DNA of 64,000 bases from Imperialibacter sp963977595 (GTDB lineage Bacteria; Bacteroidota; Bacteroidia; Cytophagales; Cyclobacteriaceae). Shown here piece by piece: positions 1 to 8,006 of this stretch. The notes under the pieces are model-generated. The model was given only the letters and a program-made list of their open reading frames with translations, did not search any database and was not told the DNA's origin. Where the stretch lies: contig NZ_CP180355.1 in the NCBI RefSeq assembly GCF_048007035.1, positions 5,580,001 to 5,644,000 on the forward strand, in the 5' to 3' direction. Made by a program: the position numbers and the translations under genes. Numbering within the stretch: position 1 is the stretch's first letter; every line of letters starts with the position of its first letter.

Positions 1-317
1 GAAAGGCCCACATTGTTGGGCTGTGAGCCCATAGGCCCCAGCACCTTGGTAGCCAGCACTACCTCATCTCTTTTAGCGCCCACGTCCCTCAGGCCCTGAC
101 CCAGCAGCTGCTCCGACTGGCCAAAGGAGTAGACATTGGCCGTGTCGATAAAATTGATGCCAGACTCAATAACAGCGCCCAGCATGTCGTTCACCTCCTT
201 TTGCTGCAGCTGGCCTATCTTGCTCCACATGCCCGCATCCTGCCCACCAAAGGTCATGGTGCCAAAACAGAGCTCTGATACTTTCAGCCCCGTATCGCCG
301 ATATAGTTGTATTTCAT
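1..317 (-). CDS. Aldo/keto reductase, N-terminal part (runs off left edge)
   Basis: About 105 N-terminal residues are present, starting MKYNYIGDTGLKVSELCFGT, the typical beta-hairpin and first strand of the aldo/keto reductase TIM barrel. The motif FIDTANVYSFGQSE carries the family's catalytic Asp and Tyr, and a strand with the conserved Lys follows (LATKVLG). The family reduces aldehydes and ketones with NADPH in the cytoplasm; the substrate cannot be told. The start is the ATG at 315-317, and the gene reads leftwards out of the window. A MITE-like element lies 55 bp upstream of the start, so the promoter must lie between the two or inside the element. Confidence 0.9.
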   Translation of the reverse strand, partial: MKYNYIGDTGLKVSELCFGTMTFGGQDAGMWSKIGQLQQKEVNDMLGAVIESGINFIDTANVYSFGQSEQLLGQGLRDVGAKRDEVVLATKVLGPMGSQPNNVGL

Positions 318-371
318 GTTAAAGGTTTTTGTGTTAAAAGTTAGTTTTCGCTGCTCTATCAGCTTCCGTGA

Positions 372-523
372 GCACAATGTCGTTTTGTTAAGAGCATTCT
401 ACCCTTTTATTCCCTAAGCCGGGCACCCCTAAAGGGCCCTACTAATTATGATTCGTCTCCCTTTAGGGCTGGGGTAAAAAATTGAATTGAGCAACTGAAC
501 CTCTTAACAAAACAACATTGTGC
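372..523. mobile_element. MITE-like element, copy 1 (152 bp, 23-bp terminal inverted repeats)
   Basis: Arms at 372-394 and 501-523 are complementary over 23 bp with one mismatch (core CAATGTCGTTTTGTTAAGAG). The interior has no ORF and carries CCCTAAAGGG-type palindromes. A second copy with the same ends and similar interior lies in opposite orientation at 4368-4516. Terminal inverted repeats, no coding capacity and more than one copy fit a non-autonomous transposon (inference). It fills most of the 300-bp gap between the aldo/keto reductase gene and the AraC gene. Confidence 0.75.
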
Positions 524-617
524 ACATACTGTATAAAGCAGCCTCACAAAGGTGCGCAACGCCGGTGGACTAGCTATAGCCCGCTTCAATCAAAAAGTAT
601 CAAAAATCAAACAATCG

Positions 618-1517
618 CTATTGCGTGCGGTAGAGTCGGGGAGTAACGTTTTCAGTTTTCTTAAAGAACGAGATGAAATGCGATGGCTCTTCAAAGCCAA
701 GGCAATAGCCAATTTCGGAAATTTGCCAGTTGGTGTGCCTGAGCAAAATTCTGGCCTCCTGCATAATGCGGCTGGAGATCAGCTGCGAAGTGGTTTGCCC
801 CATGGTTGCTTTCAATGCCCGGTTCAGGTGATTGATGTGCACCGAGAGGTTATTGGCAAAATCGTTTGGCGACCTTAGCTTCATTCGCTGGATGGGAGAC
901 TCAATCGGAAACTGGCGTTCAAGCAATTCGGAGAAAAGGGAGGAGATTCTGTCGTTGGCAGTAGAGTGTGAGTAGAGCGAGGCCTCGGCTGGCTTGAGTT
1001 TGATCGCTTTGTGTATCAGTTGGATCACCAGTGTTTTGATGAGATCGTACTTATAGGCATAATCAGAGTTGATCTCCTCTATCATTTGAAGGTAAAACCT
1101 GTTGATCTCTTCAATGTCGCCCGGGTCTACTTCGTAAATGGGTGTGCTGCCGGGTTGGAAAATGGGGTAGTCTCGGATAGTCCCGAAGTTGGTGAAAAAC
1201 TCTTCTGTAAATACACAAAAGTGCCCCGACTGATTCTCACTCAGGCGCTCCCAGTTGTAGGGGATCATGGGGTTGGCAAATGCCAGTGCTGCGTTTTTCA
1301 CCTCCACCGTTTTGTCGGCATAGAAGTACCTGATGCTGCCGATCAGGAAGCTGATTTTGTAATACTCCCGCCGACTGTAGGGCACCGGCTTGGGCTCGGG
1401 GCCAATAAAGTCCTGATAGTTGAACACATTGAACTGCCCAACACCGCCCTGGATAGCTTCAGGCTGGCGGCGGAGTTTTTTCTCGTAGAGTTCATCAAGA
1501 GTGAGCGGCTTAATCAT
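618..1517 (-). CDS. AraC family transcriptional regulator
   Basis: 299 residues. The C-terminal ~100 residues form an AraC-type double helix-turn-helix: a first helical part around NNLSVHINHLNRALKATMGQ, then QISEIGYCLGFEEPSHFISF with the conserved GF-x5-F pattern, ending in the usual P-x-x-Y/F. The first ~190 residues are a sensor part resembling the cupin-like domain of Bacteroidota AraC proteins (IMQEARILL linker helix). It probably binds DNA near its own or neighbouring promoters; the ligand is unknown. It is convergent with nothing and lies between the MITE-like copy and a Crp-type regulator gene read the other way. Confidence 0.88.
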   Translation of the reverse strand: MIKPLTLDELYEKKLRRQPEAIQGGVGQFNVFNYQDFIGPEPKPVPYSRREYYKISFLIGSIRYFYADKTVEVKNAALAFANPMIPYNWERLSENQSGHFCVFTEEFFTNFGTIRDYPIFQPGSTPIYEVDPGDIEEINRFYLQMIEEINSDYAYKYDLIKTLVIQLIHKAIKLKPAEASLYSHSTANDRISSLFSELLERQFPIESPIQRMKLRSPNDFANNLSVHINHLNRALKATMGQTTSQLISSRIMQEARILLRHTNWQISEIGYCLGFEEPSHFISFFKKTENVTPRLYRTQ

Positions 1518-1552
1518 CGACCAAAGTTATAAAAATCAAATAAGACTGGGTG

Positions 1553-1699
1553 GTGTTGCTACGTTTTTAAGCTTCTGCCCTGGGACTGTCCCACGGACCA
1601 ACAACATGCTCATCTTTACATATTCCTCAGTAGCGCCCAACATAAGAAGTCGCTGATGAAGAAACGAGCCACGGCAACTGTGTTGCTACGTTTCTAAGC
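1553..1699. repeat. 20-bp direct repeat pair in AraC-Crp intergenic region
   Basis: GTGTTGCTACGTTTTTAAGC at 1553-1572 recurs with one change at 1680-1699 (GTGTTGCTACGTTTCTAAGC), starts 127 bp apart. They lie between the divergent AraC (618-1517) and Crp (1800-2375) genes. They could be two operator sites for either regulator or remnants of an insertion; the sequence does not decide. Confidence 0.5.
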
Positions 1700-1799
1700 C
1701 CCTTTTTTACCTCCAAACCTCAAAAAGCCAAAACACAAACCATAGGAGATTCCGTATATTCGGTTGCTGCGTCATTTTGATAAAACCAGAGAGCGACAA

Positions 1800-2375
1800 A
1801 TGAACCCATACATCAAACGGATCAAAGACTTATCCTACAAGCTCGATCTTGAGATTCATGCCGAATTAGAAAAGGTATTTGTCGATAAAAAATTCTCAAA
1901 GGGTGCTCACCTGCTGCGACCCGGGCAGGTATGCACCGCTCACCTGCTGATCAAGGAGGGTATAGCCAGGAAGTTTTATCTCCACAACCACAAGGAGATC
2001 ACGACCGAGATCTACTTTCACGACGATGTGGCCGTGTCGCTCGACAGCTACATCATGCAGAAGCCCGGCGATGTGTATGTGGAGGCACTGACTGAGCTGG
2101 AGGTGACGATTATTGACTACGGCCGCTTTGGCAAAGTGAAAAATACCTACCCCGAGGTAATGATGCTCGACAAAATGTTTATCGAGTACTATGCCGTTTG
2201 GTTCGAACAACGGCTCAGGGAGTTTCAAACCCTCGACGCCTCCCAACGCTACCTCAAGCTGCTTGAAAAGGAACCTCACATTGTTCAATTCCTACCCGTT
2301 ACCATTATTGCCTCTTACCTGAACGTGTCGCTGGAAACCCTGTCCCGCATCAGGGCGAAGGTTTCCTCTGAGTGA
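1800..2375 (+). CDS. Crp/Fnr family cyclic-nucleotide-binding regulator
   Basis: 191 residues from the ATG at 1800; an upstream in-frame TTG at 1764 would add 12 residues but looks less likely. The N-terminal two thirds match a cNMP-binding beta-roll (GAHLLRPGQVCTAHLLIKEG, then FYLHNHKEITTEIYFHDD). The C-terminus has the short helix-turn-helix typical of Bacteroidota Crp-like proteins (LPVTIIASYLNVSLETLSRIRAK). These proteins usually lack the full E. coli cAMP contacts, so the ligand is unknown. It is followed 93 bp downstream by the dehydrogenase gene on the same strand, which it may control (inference from position). Confidence 0.88.
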   Translation: MNPYIKRIKDLSYKLDLEIHAELEKVFVDKKFSKGAHLLRPGQVCTAHLLIKEGIARKFYLHNHKEITTEIYFHDDVAVSLDSYIMQKPGDVYVEALTELEVTIIDYGRFGKVKNTYPEVMMLDKMFIEYYAVWFEQRLREFQTLDASQRYLKLLEKEPHIVQFLPVTIIASYLNVSLETLSRIRAKVSSE

Positions 2376-2468
2376 TTATTTGACTTAAGTCAAATTCCTG
2401 CGTTGTCGAATCCCGTTATTTTGAGAAGGCCCCGGAGCACGTGGCCTTCAAAACAAAACCAAACGGAG

Positions 2469-3455
2469 ATGAAGGCAGTAGTATTCAAAAAGTACGGAAA
2501 TCCCAATGTGCTACAAATGGCAGAGCTTCAAAAGCCCGTGCCTAAACCCGGTGAATTGCTCGTAAAAATTCACGCCACTTCTGTGACCGCCGAAGACCCC
2601 AAGATGAGAAGCTTCGATCACCCGCCCCTGCTGAAGCTGCCGGTGGGCCTGATGTTTGGGTTCACAAAGCCAAAGCATCCGGTGCTGGGCATCGAATTTT
2701 CGGGGGTAGTGGAGGCCATCGGCGGCAAGGTGAAGGACTACCAGATAAACGACAAGGTTTTTGGCTACACCGGCCTCAGCTTTGGTGCCTATGCCGAATA
2801 TAAATGCCTGCCTGAAAATGCTTTGATGCACCTGAAACCGCAAAATTTGCCTTTTACGGAGGCGGCTACCATGGTGAATGGTCCATTGTCGGCACTGGCC
2901 TATTTAAAGAAAAAGGGCAAAATAGAAAAAGGGCACCAGGTGCTCATTTATGGTGCGTCGGGCTCAGTGGGTACGGCTGCTGTTCAACTGGCGAAGTACT
3001 TTGGGGCCCATGTAACAGGGGTGTGCAGTACCAAAAACCTTGAGTTGATGAAGTCGATAGGCGCAAATGAAGTGATTGACTACACCAGAGAAAACTTTGC
3101 TGACACCGAAAAGCTCTATGATATAGTGTTTGACACCGTAGGCAAAACATCCATGAAGGAGTGCATGAACCTGCTGACCCCAAACGGCAAATACCTGCTA
3201 ACCGAGTTTGGCCTGCGGCACATGCTGGCAGCCATGTACACCTCCCTTTTCAGGCGCAAAAAGGTAGTGATAGCGTCGTCGAACTTCTATTGGAAAAGGG
3301 AAGACCTGGCCTTCTTAAAGCAGCTGGCTGAGCAAGGGCATTTCAAGCCTGTGGTCGACAGGTGCTTTGAGTTGGCTGACATGGCTGAGGCGCATGCCTA
3401 TGTGGCGTCGGGGCGCAAAGTGGGCAATGTGGCTGTGGTGGTGTGTGCCGGTTAG
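2469..3455 (+). CDS. NAD(P)-dependent alcohol dehydrogenase / quinone oxidoreductase (MDR superfamily)
   Basis: 328 residues from the ATG at 2469 (MKAVVFKKYGNPNVLQM); the longer frame from 2403 is probably untranslated leader. An N-terminal GroES-like catalytic domain (GVEFSGVV-type motif seen as LGIEFSGVVEAIGGKVKD) is followed by a Rossmann NAD(P) domain with the motif VLIYGASGSVGTAAVQLAKYFG. No structural-zinc Cys cluster is seen, which favours the zinc-free quinone-reductase-like branch. It probably reduces enones or quinones in the cytoplasm. It follows the Crp-type regulator gene on the same strand. Confidence 0.88.
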   Translation: MKAVVFKKYGNPNVLQMAELQKPVPKPGELLVKIHATSVTAEDPKMRSFDHPPLLKLPVGLMFGFTKPKHPVLGIEFSGVVEAIGGKVKDYQINDKVFGYTGLSFGAYAEYKCLPENALMHLKPQNLPFTEAATMVNGPLSALAYLKKKGKIEKGHQVLIYGASGSVGTAAVQLAKYFGAHVTGVCSTKNLELMKSIGANEVIDYTRENFADTEKLYDIVFDTVGKTSMKECMNLLTPNGKYLLTEFGLRHMLAAMYTSLFRRKKVVIASSNFYWKREDLAFLKQLAEQGHFKPVVDRCFELADMAEAHAYVASGRKVGNVAVVVCAG

Positions 3456-3616
3456 CAGGGAGGCCATGTGACCCGCCCGGTCAACGATATTAAAATGTCG
3501 GAGTAGGTTTCCCCCGTGGGCTGTCCCCGTGGGCTGTCCCCCGACAGCCCATCAAGGCTCGAGGAACGGGTGGACGCTTTCTTGCAATTGATCAGAGCGC
3601 AAGCATGGCCTGGACA

Positions 3617-3764
3617 GAAGCAGGCTTGAATAAGGTGGCCTGTCGGGGGTCAGACCAGGGGAGTGGAAGCAGGCTTGAGTAAGGTGGACTGTCGGGGGAC
3701 AGACCAGGGGAGTGGAAGCCGGCTTGAGTAAGGTTGGCCTGTCGGGGGTCAGACCAGGGGAGTG
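3617..3764. repeat. Three tandem 49/50-bp repeats
   Basis: Units start at 3617, 3666 and 3715; each reads roughly GAAGCAGGCTTGAATAAGGT, then GGCCTGTCGGGGGTCAGACC, then AGGGGAGTG. Copies differ at only a few positions. They lie in the long gene-free stretch 3456-4683. A shorter duplication (GTGGGCTGTCCCC twice) lies just upstream around 3515-3545. No ORF runs through them convincingly. Confidence 0.8.
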
Positions 3765-3794
3765 GAAAAGTCTGTCAAAGGTGCTGCGTTAACT

Positions 3795-4030
3795 TACCAA
3801 CATCCAAATTTTCCTATGTTGTACCCGAAAATCCGTAACCAACATCCGAAATTTCCTATGTTATATCCAAAAATCGGTAACCAACATCCGAAAATTCCTA
3901 TGTCATATCAGAAAATTGGTAACTAACATCCGAAATTTCCTATATGACACCCGAAAATTCCTATGTCATATCCAAAATTTTCTAACCAATATCCGAAATT
4001 TTGTATATCAGTTAGGAAATTCTTGAACCA
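3795..4030. repeat. Degenerate 42-bp tandem repeats
   Basis: The anchor AACATCC(G/A)AA recurs at 3799, 3841, 3883 and 3925 (exactly 42 bp apart) and, as AATATCCGAA, at 3989 after a 22-bp partial duplication. The unit equals 14 codons and one frame reads roughly NQHPKFPMLYPKIG, but stop codons interrupt it from unit 4 on. It could be a decayed repeat-protein fragment or a noncoding minisatellite. Unit copies abut directly with no spacers, so it is not a CRISPR array. Confidence 0.75.
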
Positions 4031-4367
4031 GAACGAAAAAATGGAGAACCAGAAACCAACAGAGCTGAACTAACTACCTATGCCAGTGAACTGCTTCGAC
4101 AAAATGGGTACTGAGATAGTCTAGAAGATGAATAAGAGCAGAAGAATTGGTTACCAGAAGCCAATGACATTGAACTAACTGCCATAGTAAGTAAACTACT
4201 TCCAAAGGATTTTGACTGAGATACACCAGAAGGTGAATCAGATAGGAAAGAAAGTGAGGTAGAAACGACTCTTTTGGAGAGAGAACGGCATCCATGCCAC
4301 GGATCGACGTCATTCCGGAAATTTTTGCCCAAGATTCGGTAAGGTGGTCTGTTTAACCCTGGTGACT

Positions 4368-4516
4368 ATCCAATGTCGTTTAGTTAAGAGGTTCAGTCCC
4401 CCAATTCTATTTTTACCCCTGACCCTAAAGGGCGACGCAATCACCATTAATAGGCCCTTTAGGGATTAAGGGGCGCCCGGCCAGGGTAAAATGCTCTTAA
4501 CTAAACGACATTGGAT
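4368..4516. mobile_element. MITE-like element, copy 2 (149 bp, inverted relative to copy 1)
   Basis: Arms at 4368-4390 and 4494-4516 are perfect 23-bp inverted repeats (core CCAATGTCGTTTAGTTAAGAG less one base). The interior on the minus strand matches copy 1 at 372-523 in order: TACCC, a GGGCGCCCCTTAATCCC-like segment, CCCTAAAGGGCC, CCCTTTAGGG, GGGGTAAAAA and GACTGAAC. Together the two copies bracket 3.8 kb holding the AraC, Crp and dehydrogenase genes. No clear target-site duplication was found. Confidence 0.75.
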
Positions 4517-4630
4517 GACGACTATCACACTATTACAACGTATTCCTCTGTAGAGTTTACCTTCCTGTGCATGCGCTCGTCACTTCCGCTATCAGCACCC
4601 AACTGGACTACCTATCCCCCTAAAACAAGA

Positions 4631-4656
4631 AAAGGGCAGCTGGTGAGCTGCCCTTT
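4631..4656 (-). terminator. Hairpin terminator downstream of the 157-aa gene
   Basis: A perfect 10-bp stem (AAAGGGCAGC / GCTGCCCTTT) with a 6-base loop ends 28 bp beyond the stop codon of the minus-strand gene at 4684-5157. On the minus strand it is followed by a weak T-rich run (TCTTGTTTTA), fitting an intrinsic terminator. Confidence 0.65.
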
Positions 4657-4683
4657 ATCGATCTGCTGGGTGGGTGCGGCTTT

Positions 4684-5157
4684 TCACGCCGCTTTGGCCT
4701 TCTTGCCCTGGCCGGCAAAGCGCTTGCCGAGGTCTTCCGAAATCACTTTGGCTCCGGGGGCGTTGTTTTTGGCAGCTACCTTCACCGACTCATAGTAGTT
4801 GCGGGCGGCCCGGTAAGCTTCAGCGCCACTCATCAGGTGGGTGTCTTTCAAATTAGAGGTAAGCTGGTCGAGCGGGCGAACCACAGTGGTTAAATCCTTT
4901 ACAGCTGCGTAGTCGATTTCAAAATCTTCCAGCTTGTTGTATCCCGGCAAAAACTCGGGGTTACTCTTTGCATAATCGAGGCTTTTGGCCACAAATGGCT
5001 CACTCGAATCGCCCATGGCCAGCACCTCTTTTCGCTGCTGGGCCGTAAGGCTGATGAGGTAGGGGCCAATCAGCTCAGTAAGCTCTTTTACTTTGGCCTG
5101 CATCTTCTTTAGCTCGGCCGGCGGAATTTGCACCGCCACTACGTTTTCCATGCTCAT
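4684..5157 (-). CDS. Conserved hypothetical protein (157 aa)
   Basis: 157 residues beginning MSMENVVAVQIPPAELKKMQ; a second ATG two codons in is an equally good start. It is predicted mostly helical, with no signal peptide or membrane segment, and ends in a lysine/alanine-rich tail. I do not assign a domain. Proteins of this appearance are familiar as uncharacterised Bacteroidota proteins (recollection, not a search). It stands alone, reading away from the AT-rich accessory segment, with a hairpin terminator just beyond its stop. Confidence 0.75.
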   Translation of the reverse strand: MSMENVVAVQIPPAELKKMQAKVKELTELIGPYLISLTAQQRKEVLAMGDSSEPFVAKSLDYAKSNPEFLPGYNKLEDFEIDYAAVKDLTTVVRPLDQLTSNLKDTHLMSGAEAYRAARNYYESVKVAAKNNAPGAKVISEDLGKRFAGQGKKAKAA

Positions 5158-5568
5158 ATCAAGAATGTTTTAAGTGGATGGATGGTAAATGATATATAAT
5201 AATAAAAATATTATCACTAAATGAAAATATTTTAATTTGTTTTTTGCACTAATATAAAGTAAGATAGAAAGGTAGTATATGTGTATAGAATATTTTTTCG
5301 TAGTTAATATTTATATATATGATACTAGAAAGATTGAAAGTATATAATATTATTATTGATGGTATTAGAGGCGTAGCACGAACAGTTTTTCTAAATAGGT
5401 GATTATTATTAGATTGGTTTGTGCTATTTGGAGGGGTGTAAGTAAGGGGGGTATGAAACGAATATTTAAAGGGAGTATAGATCGGTTCATAAGCAACTGC
5501 TGTGCGTAATTGTGAACAAACCCAGAGCTGAGTAACTACTAAATTTGAAATTAAACCAATAATTAAGC
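5158..5568. other. AT-rich 411-bp divergent intergenic region
   Basis: This gap lies between the divergent genes at 4684-5157 and 5569-7317 and must hold both promoters. It is strikingly AT-rich, with runs such as TATATATATGATAC and many TATAAT-like strings, so no single promoter can be chosen. I see no RNA gene and no repeat. It marks the left edge of the AT-rich accessory island. Confidence 0.5.
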
Positions 5569-7317
5569 ATGTCATTTTTCCCACCTTTATCAATTGCAGA
5601 TGCAATCGAAAAAATTGACTATAATCAATATCTCTTGCCTGCAATACAAAGAGATTTTGTTTGGTCAAGTAGTAAAATAGAAATGCTCTTTGATTCACTT
5701 ATGCAAGGCTACCCAATTGGCTCAATGCTGCTCTGGCGTGTTAACGGAAAGAATGCTGAGAATCAACGTTTTTATGGAATTTTAAGAAAATATCGTGAAC
5801 GCTTCTTGATTAGGTCTGAAGAAGTTTCGACAAAAAACATTCCAAGCTTTGAAGTAGTACTCGACGGTCAACAACGGCTTACGGCTCTATATCTTGGGAT
5901 TAAGGGTTCATATGCCTACAAAGGATATAACTTGGCGTGGAAAGATACAGAATATTCAATTCCAACGAGATACTTGTACCTCAATTTAAGGTACAAGAAA
6001 AACAAAAGGAACGACCTTAATGACAGTGATGATGATAGAATGTATGAATTTACCTTCTTGAAACCAGAGGAAGCATCGAATGAGAATGATAACAATTTAT
6101 GGTTTAAAGTGGGGGATATATTGGGCATTAAAGGAACGTCTCAATTGAATACTTGTTTTAGAAAAAATAATATCGTTGACGACGAAGCCCAAGAAATTTT
6201 AAGCAGACTTCATGATATAGTGCATTTGGAAAAACTGATTCACTATTATTTGGAAGAGAGTTCCGACTTCACTAGAGCATTAAATATATTCATCAGAATA
6301 AACTCTGGTGGTATATCACTTAGTTATTCGGACTTGGTCATGTCAACAACTATCATGGGTTGGATGATCCTTGATGCGAAGAAGGAAATAAATGGTTTGG
6401 TTGATGAATTGGTAAAAGAGTATGGATATCCTGTCAACAAAGATTTCATTTTACGCACATACTTAGTCCTGTACAGCGATGATATTAAATTCCGAGTTCA
6501 AAACTTTAGCCTAAAAAATGCGAAGGAATTTGAACAGCATTGGGAAGAAATAAGATCGGCTATTAGAGAGGTTTTTCAACTTGTAACCGACTTTGGGTAT
6601 GCCCCAAATACTTTGACATCCATGAACGCCCTACTGCCAATCGTTTATTATTTATACAAAACTGACCGGGTTAAAGATTTCTGTCAAAAAACAAGATATA
6701 AGGAGGAAAGGGCAGTAATCAAAAGGTGGATTCATGTTGTTCTTCTTCATCAAATATTTGGTGGACAGGCGGAGGGCGTTCTAAAGGCAATCAGGGATAC
6801 AATCAAGAAAGAAATAGCGAAAGAGGCTGATGTTTTTCCTGCAAAAGCAATTGCAACCCGACTAGCGAAAACTAATAAGTCTATTACTGTTGATGAAGAA
6901 TTTATTCAAGGACTGCTCTACACTAGCAAGGATAGCAGATATGCCTTTCCAATATTGGCCCTTTTGTTTCCACATCTGGACTATAAAAACCGAGATTTCC
7001 ATTTGGATCATTGTCATCCCCTCTCTCACTTTAACGAAAAAAAATTGAAAGCTAAAGGAATCGTGCTCAATGACGATAATCGAGATTATTTTACAGATTG
7101 GGATTATTTCAATTCTATAATTAACCTGCAAATGCTGGACGGAAATGAGAACAAATCAAAAAATGCAAAGGACCTGAAGACTTGGGTGACTGACAACTCA
7201 ATTTCATTGAAAAACTACTACTTGCCTAAGGAACTTGATCTTATTGATTTCCCGACTTTTGTTGAAAAGAGGAGCGAAAAATTGGTCAGGAAACTAACGG
7301 AGGTATTAACTCTGTAA
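5569..7317 (+). CDS. DUF262 / HNH (GmrSD-like) endonuclease-type protein
   Basis: 582 residues. The N-terminal DUF262 domain has the opening AIQRDFVW (25-32) and the diagnostic DGQQRLT (99-105), followed by RINSGGISLSYSDL, the usual second conserved block. The C-terminus carries an HNH-like DUF1524 signature: HLDHCHP (478-484) and NLQMLDGNENKSK (519-531). In GmrSD, SspE and BrxU-type proteins, DUF262 is a nucleotide-dependent sensor/ParB-like module and DUF1524 the nuclease, acting against modified or unmodified phage DNA. It is one protein carrying both parts. No methylase or partner gene is adjacent. Base composition is markedly AT-rich compared with the genes outside the island. Confidence 0.85.
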   Translation: MSFFPPLSIADAIEKIDYNQYLLPAIQRDFVWSSSKIEMLFDSLMQGYPIGSMLLWRVNGKNAENQRFYGILRKYRERFLIRSEEVSTKNIPSFEVVLDGQQRLTALYLGIKGSYAYKGYNLAWKDTEYSIPTRYLYLNLRYKKNKRNDLNDSDDDRMYEFTFLKPEEASNENDNNLWFKVGDILGIKGTSQLNTCFRKNNIVDDEAQEILSRLHDIVHLEKLIHYYLEESSDFTRALNIFIRINSGGISLSYSDLVMSTTIMGWMILDAKKEINGLVDELVKEYGYPVNKDFILRTYLVLYSDDIKFRVQNFSLKNAKEFEQHWEEIRSAIREVFQLVTDFGYAPNTLTSMNALLPIVYYLYKTDRVKDFCQKTRYKEERAVIKRWIHVVLLHQIFGGQAEGVLKAIRDTIKKEIAKEADVFPAKAIATRLAKTNKSITVDEEFIQGLLYTSKDSRYAFPILALLFPHLDYKNRDFHLDHCHPLSHFNEKKLKAKGIVLNDDNRDYFTDWDYFNSIINLQMLDGNENKSKNAKDLKTWVTDNSISLKNYYLPKELDLIDFPTFVEKRSEKLVRKLTEVLTL

Positions 7318-7510
7318 CGAAAACACGAACACGGCACAGTGACCGCTATTCCAAGTAGTACGTTACATCAGGGCAGAACACTGTAACTTGAGCTTGCAAT
7401 GAAGCATTGGTTTGACCCTAGTTCAGGAATTCGCCTGAAAGACCGTTTTTCTAGTGGTTCAATAGAACTCTCGAAAATTCCTGTCCGAGATAGCGTTAAT
7501 CGAAAAAAAT

Positions 7511-7849
7511 ATGAGAAATTTTAGAAGTAATCATGACTTGGTTAAACATGTTCGAGAAGAAATGATCAAAATACTCGAAACTCGAGGATTGTCGGATAAG
7601 ATTACGACGAATTCTGCGGAAAGGCTTACAAAAAACTGCGCTCTTTATCTTAGGCCAGTTGGAGGTAGTAAGCCAAATATGCAGTTGATTCCTCGACAAC
7701 GGAATCATTCTCCTGAAAAAAGCTCACTCTTGGATTCCACGGAAGAGATTCTAGGTGACATGAATAACAAACTTGAGAAATATCTAGTACGATATAAAAG
7801 CTATTATTCATCCACTGATCCGGCTAGCAAATCCCAAAATAAGCTTTGA
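7511..7849 (+). CDS. Hypothetical protein (112 aa), possibly real
   Basis: 112 residues starting MRNFRSNHDLVKHVREEM, charged, with a predicted helical N-terminus and a polar, Ser-rich C-terminal tail; no motif or membrane segment recognised. It lies 193 bp after the DUF262 gene and 157 bp before the HNH gene on the same strand, and shares their AT-rich composition. A 41-codon ORF at 7399-7524 overlaps its start and is weaker. It could be a small partner of the neighbouring nucleases or a chance ORF. Confidence 0.4.
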   Translation: MRNFRSNHDLVKHVREEMIKILETRGLSDKITTNSAERLTKNCALYLRPVGGSKPNMQLIPRQRNHSPEKSSLLDSTEEILGDMNNKLEKYLVRYKSYYSSTDPASKSQNKL

Positions 7850-7868
7850 ATGTTGGTGATGTGACAAA

Positions 7869-7931
7869 CTGGTACATTTGATATTCTATTACATTGAGTA
7901 GTTGACAATGTTTGAATAGAACTCAGTGCGA
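7869..7931. repeat. Intergenic repeat of the accessory island, copy A
   Basis: This ~63-bp stretch resembles 9948-10012. Shared blocks in the same order are CTGGTACATTTGATA-like, GTTG, AATGTTTGAATAG (exact, 13 bp) and TCAGTGCGA-like. Each copy sits 75-60 bp ahead of a gene start and 20-100 bp after a gene end. Function is unknown; a shared promoter, a recombination site or a remnant of a duplicated flank are all possible. Confidence 0.5.
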
Positions 7932-8006
7932 TAAGAATATCCTCATTTTCGGTTGTTGATAAAAGTAAAAAGTCAACAGTAACACGGCATCAGACTGGCA
8001 ACAAAA

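Noticed and set aside
3795..4030. CRISPR array from evenly spaced ~42-bp repeats
   Set aside because: Repeats abut each other with no unique spacers, the units drift strongly, and no cas genes are in the window.
5249..5698. 149-aa minus-strand ORF in the AT-rich gap
   Set aside because: It overlaps the true start of the DUF262 gene and its composition (Tyr/Ile/Asn-rich, no pattern) fits random AT-rich translation.
7399..7524. 41-codon ORF overlapping the 112-aa gene
   Set aside because: It overlaps a better ORF in another frame, has no recognisable feature, and lies in a noncoding-looking stretch.
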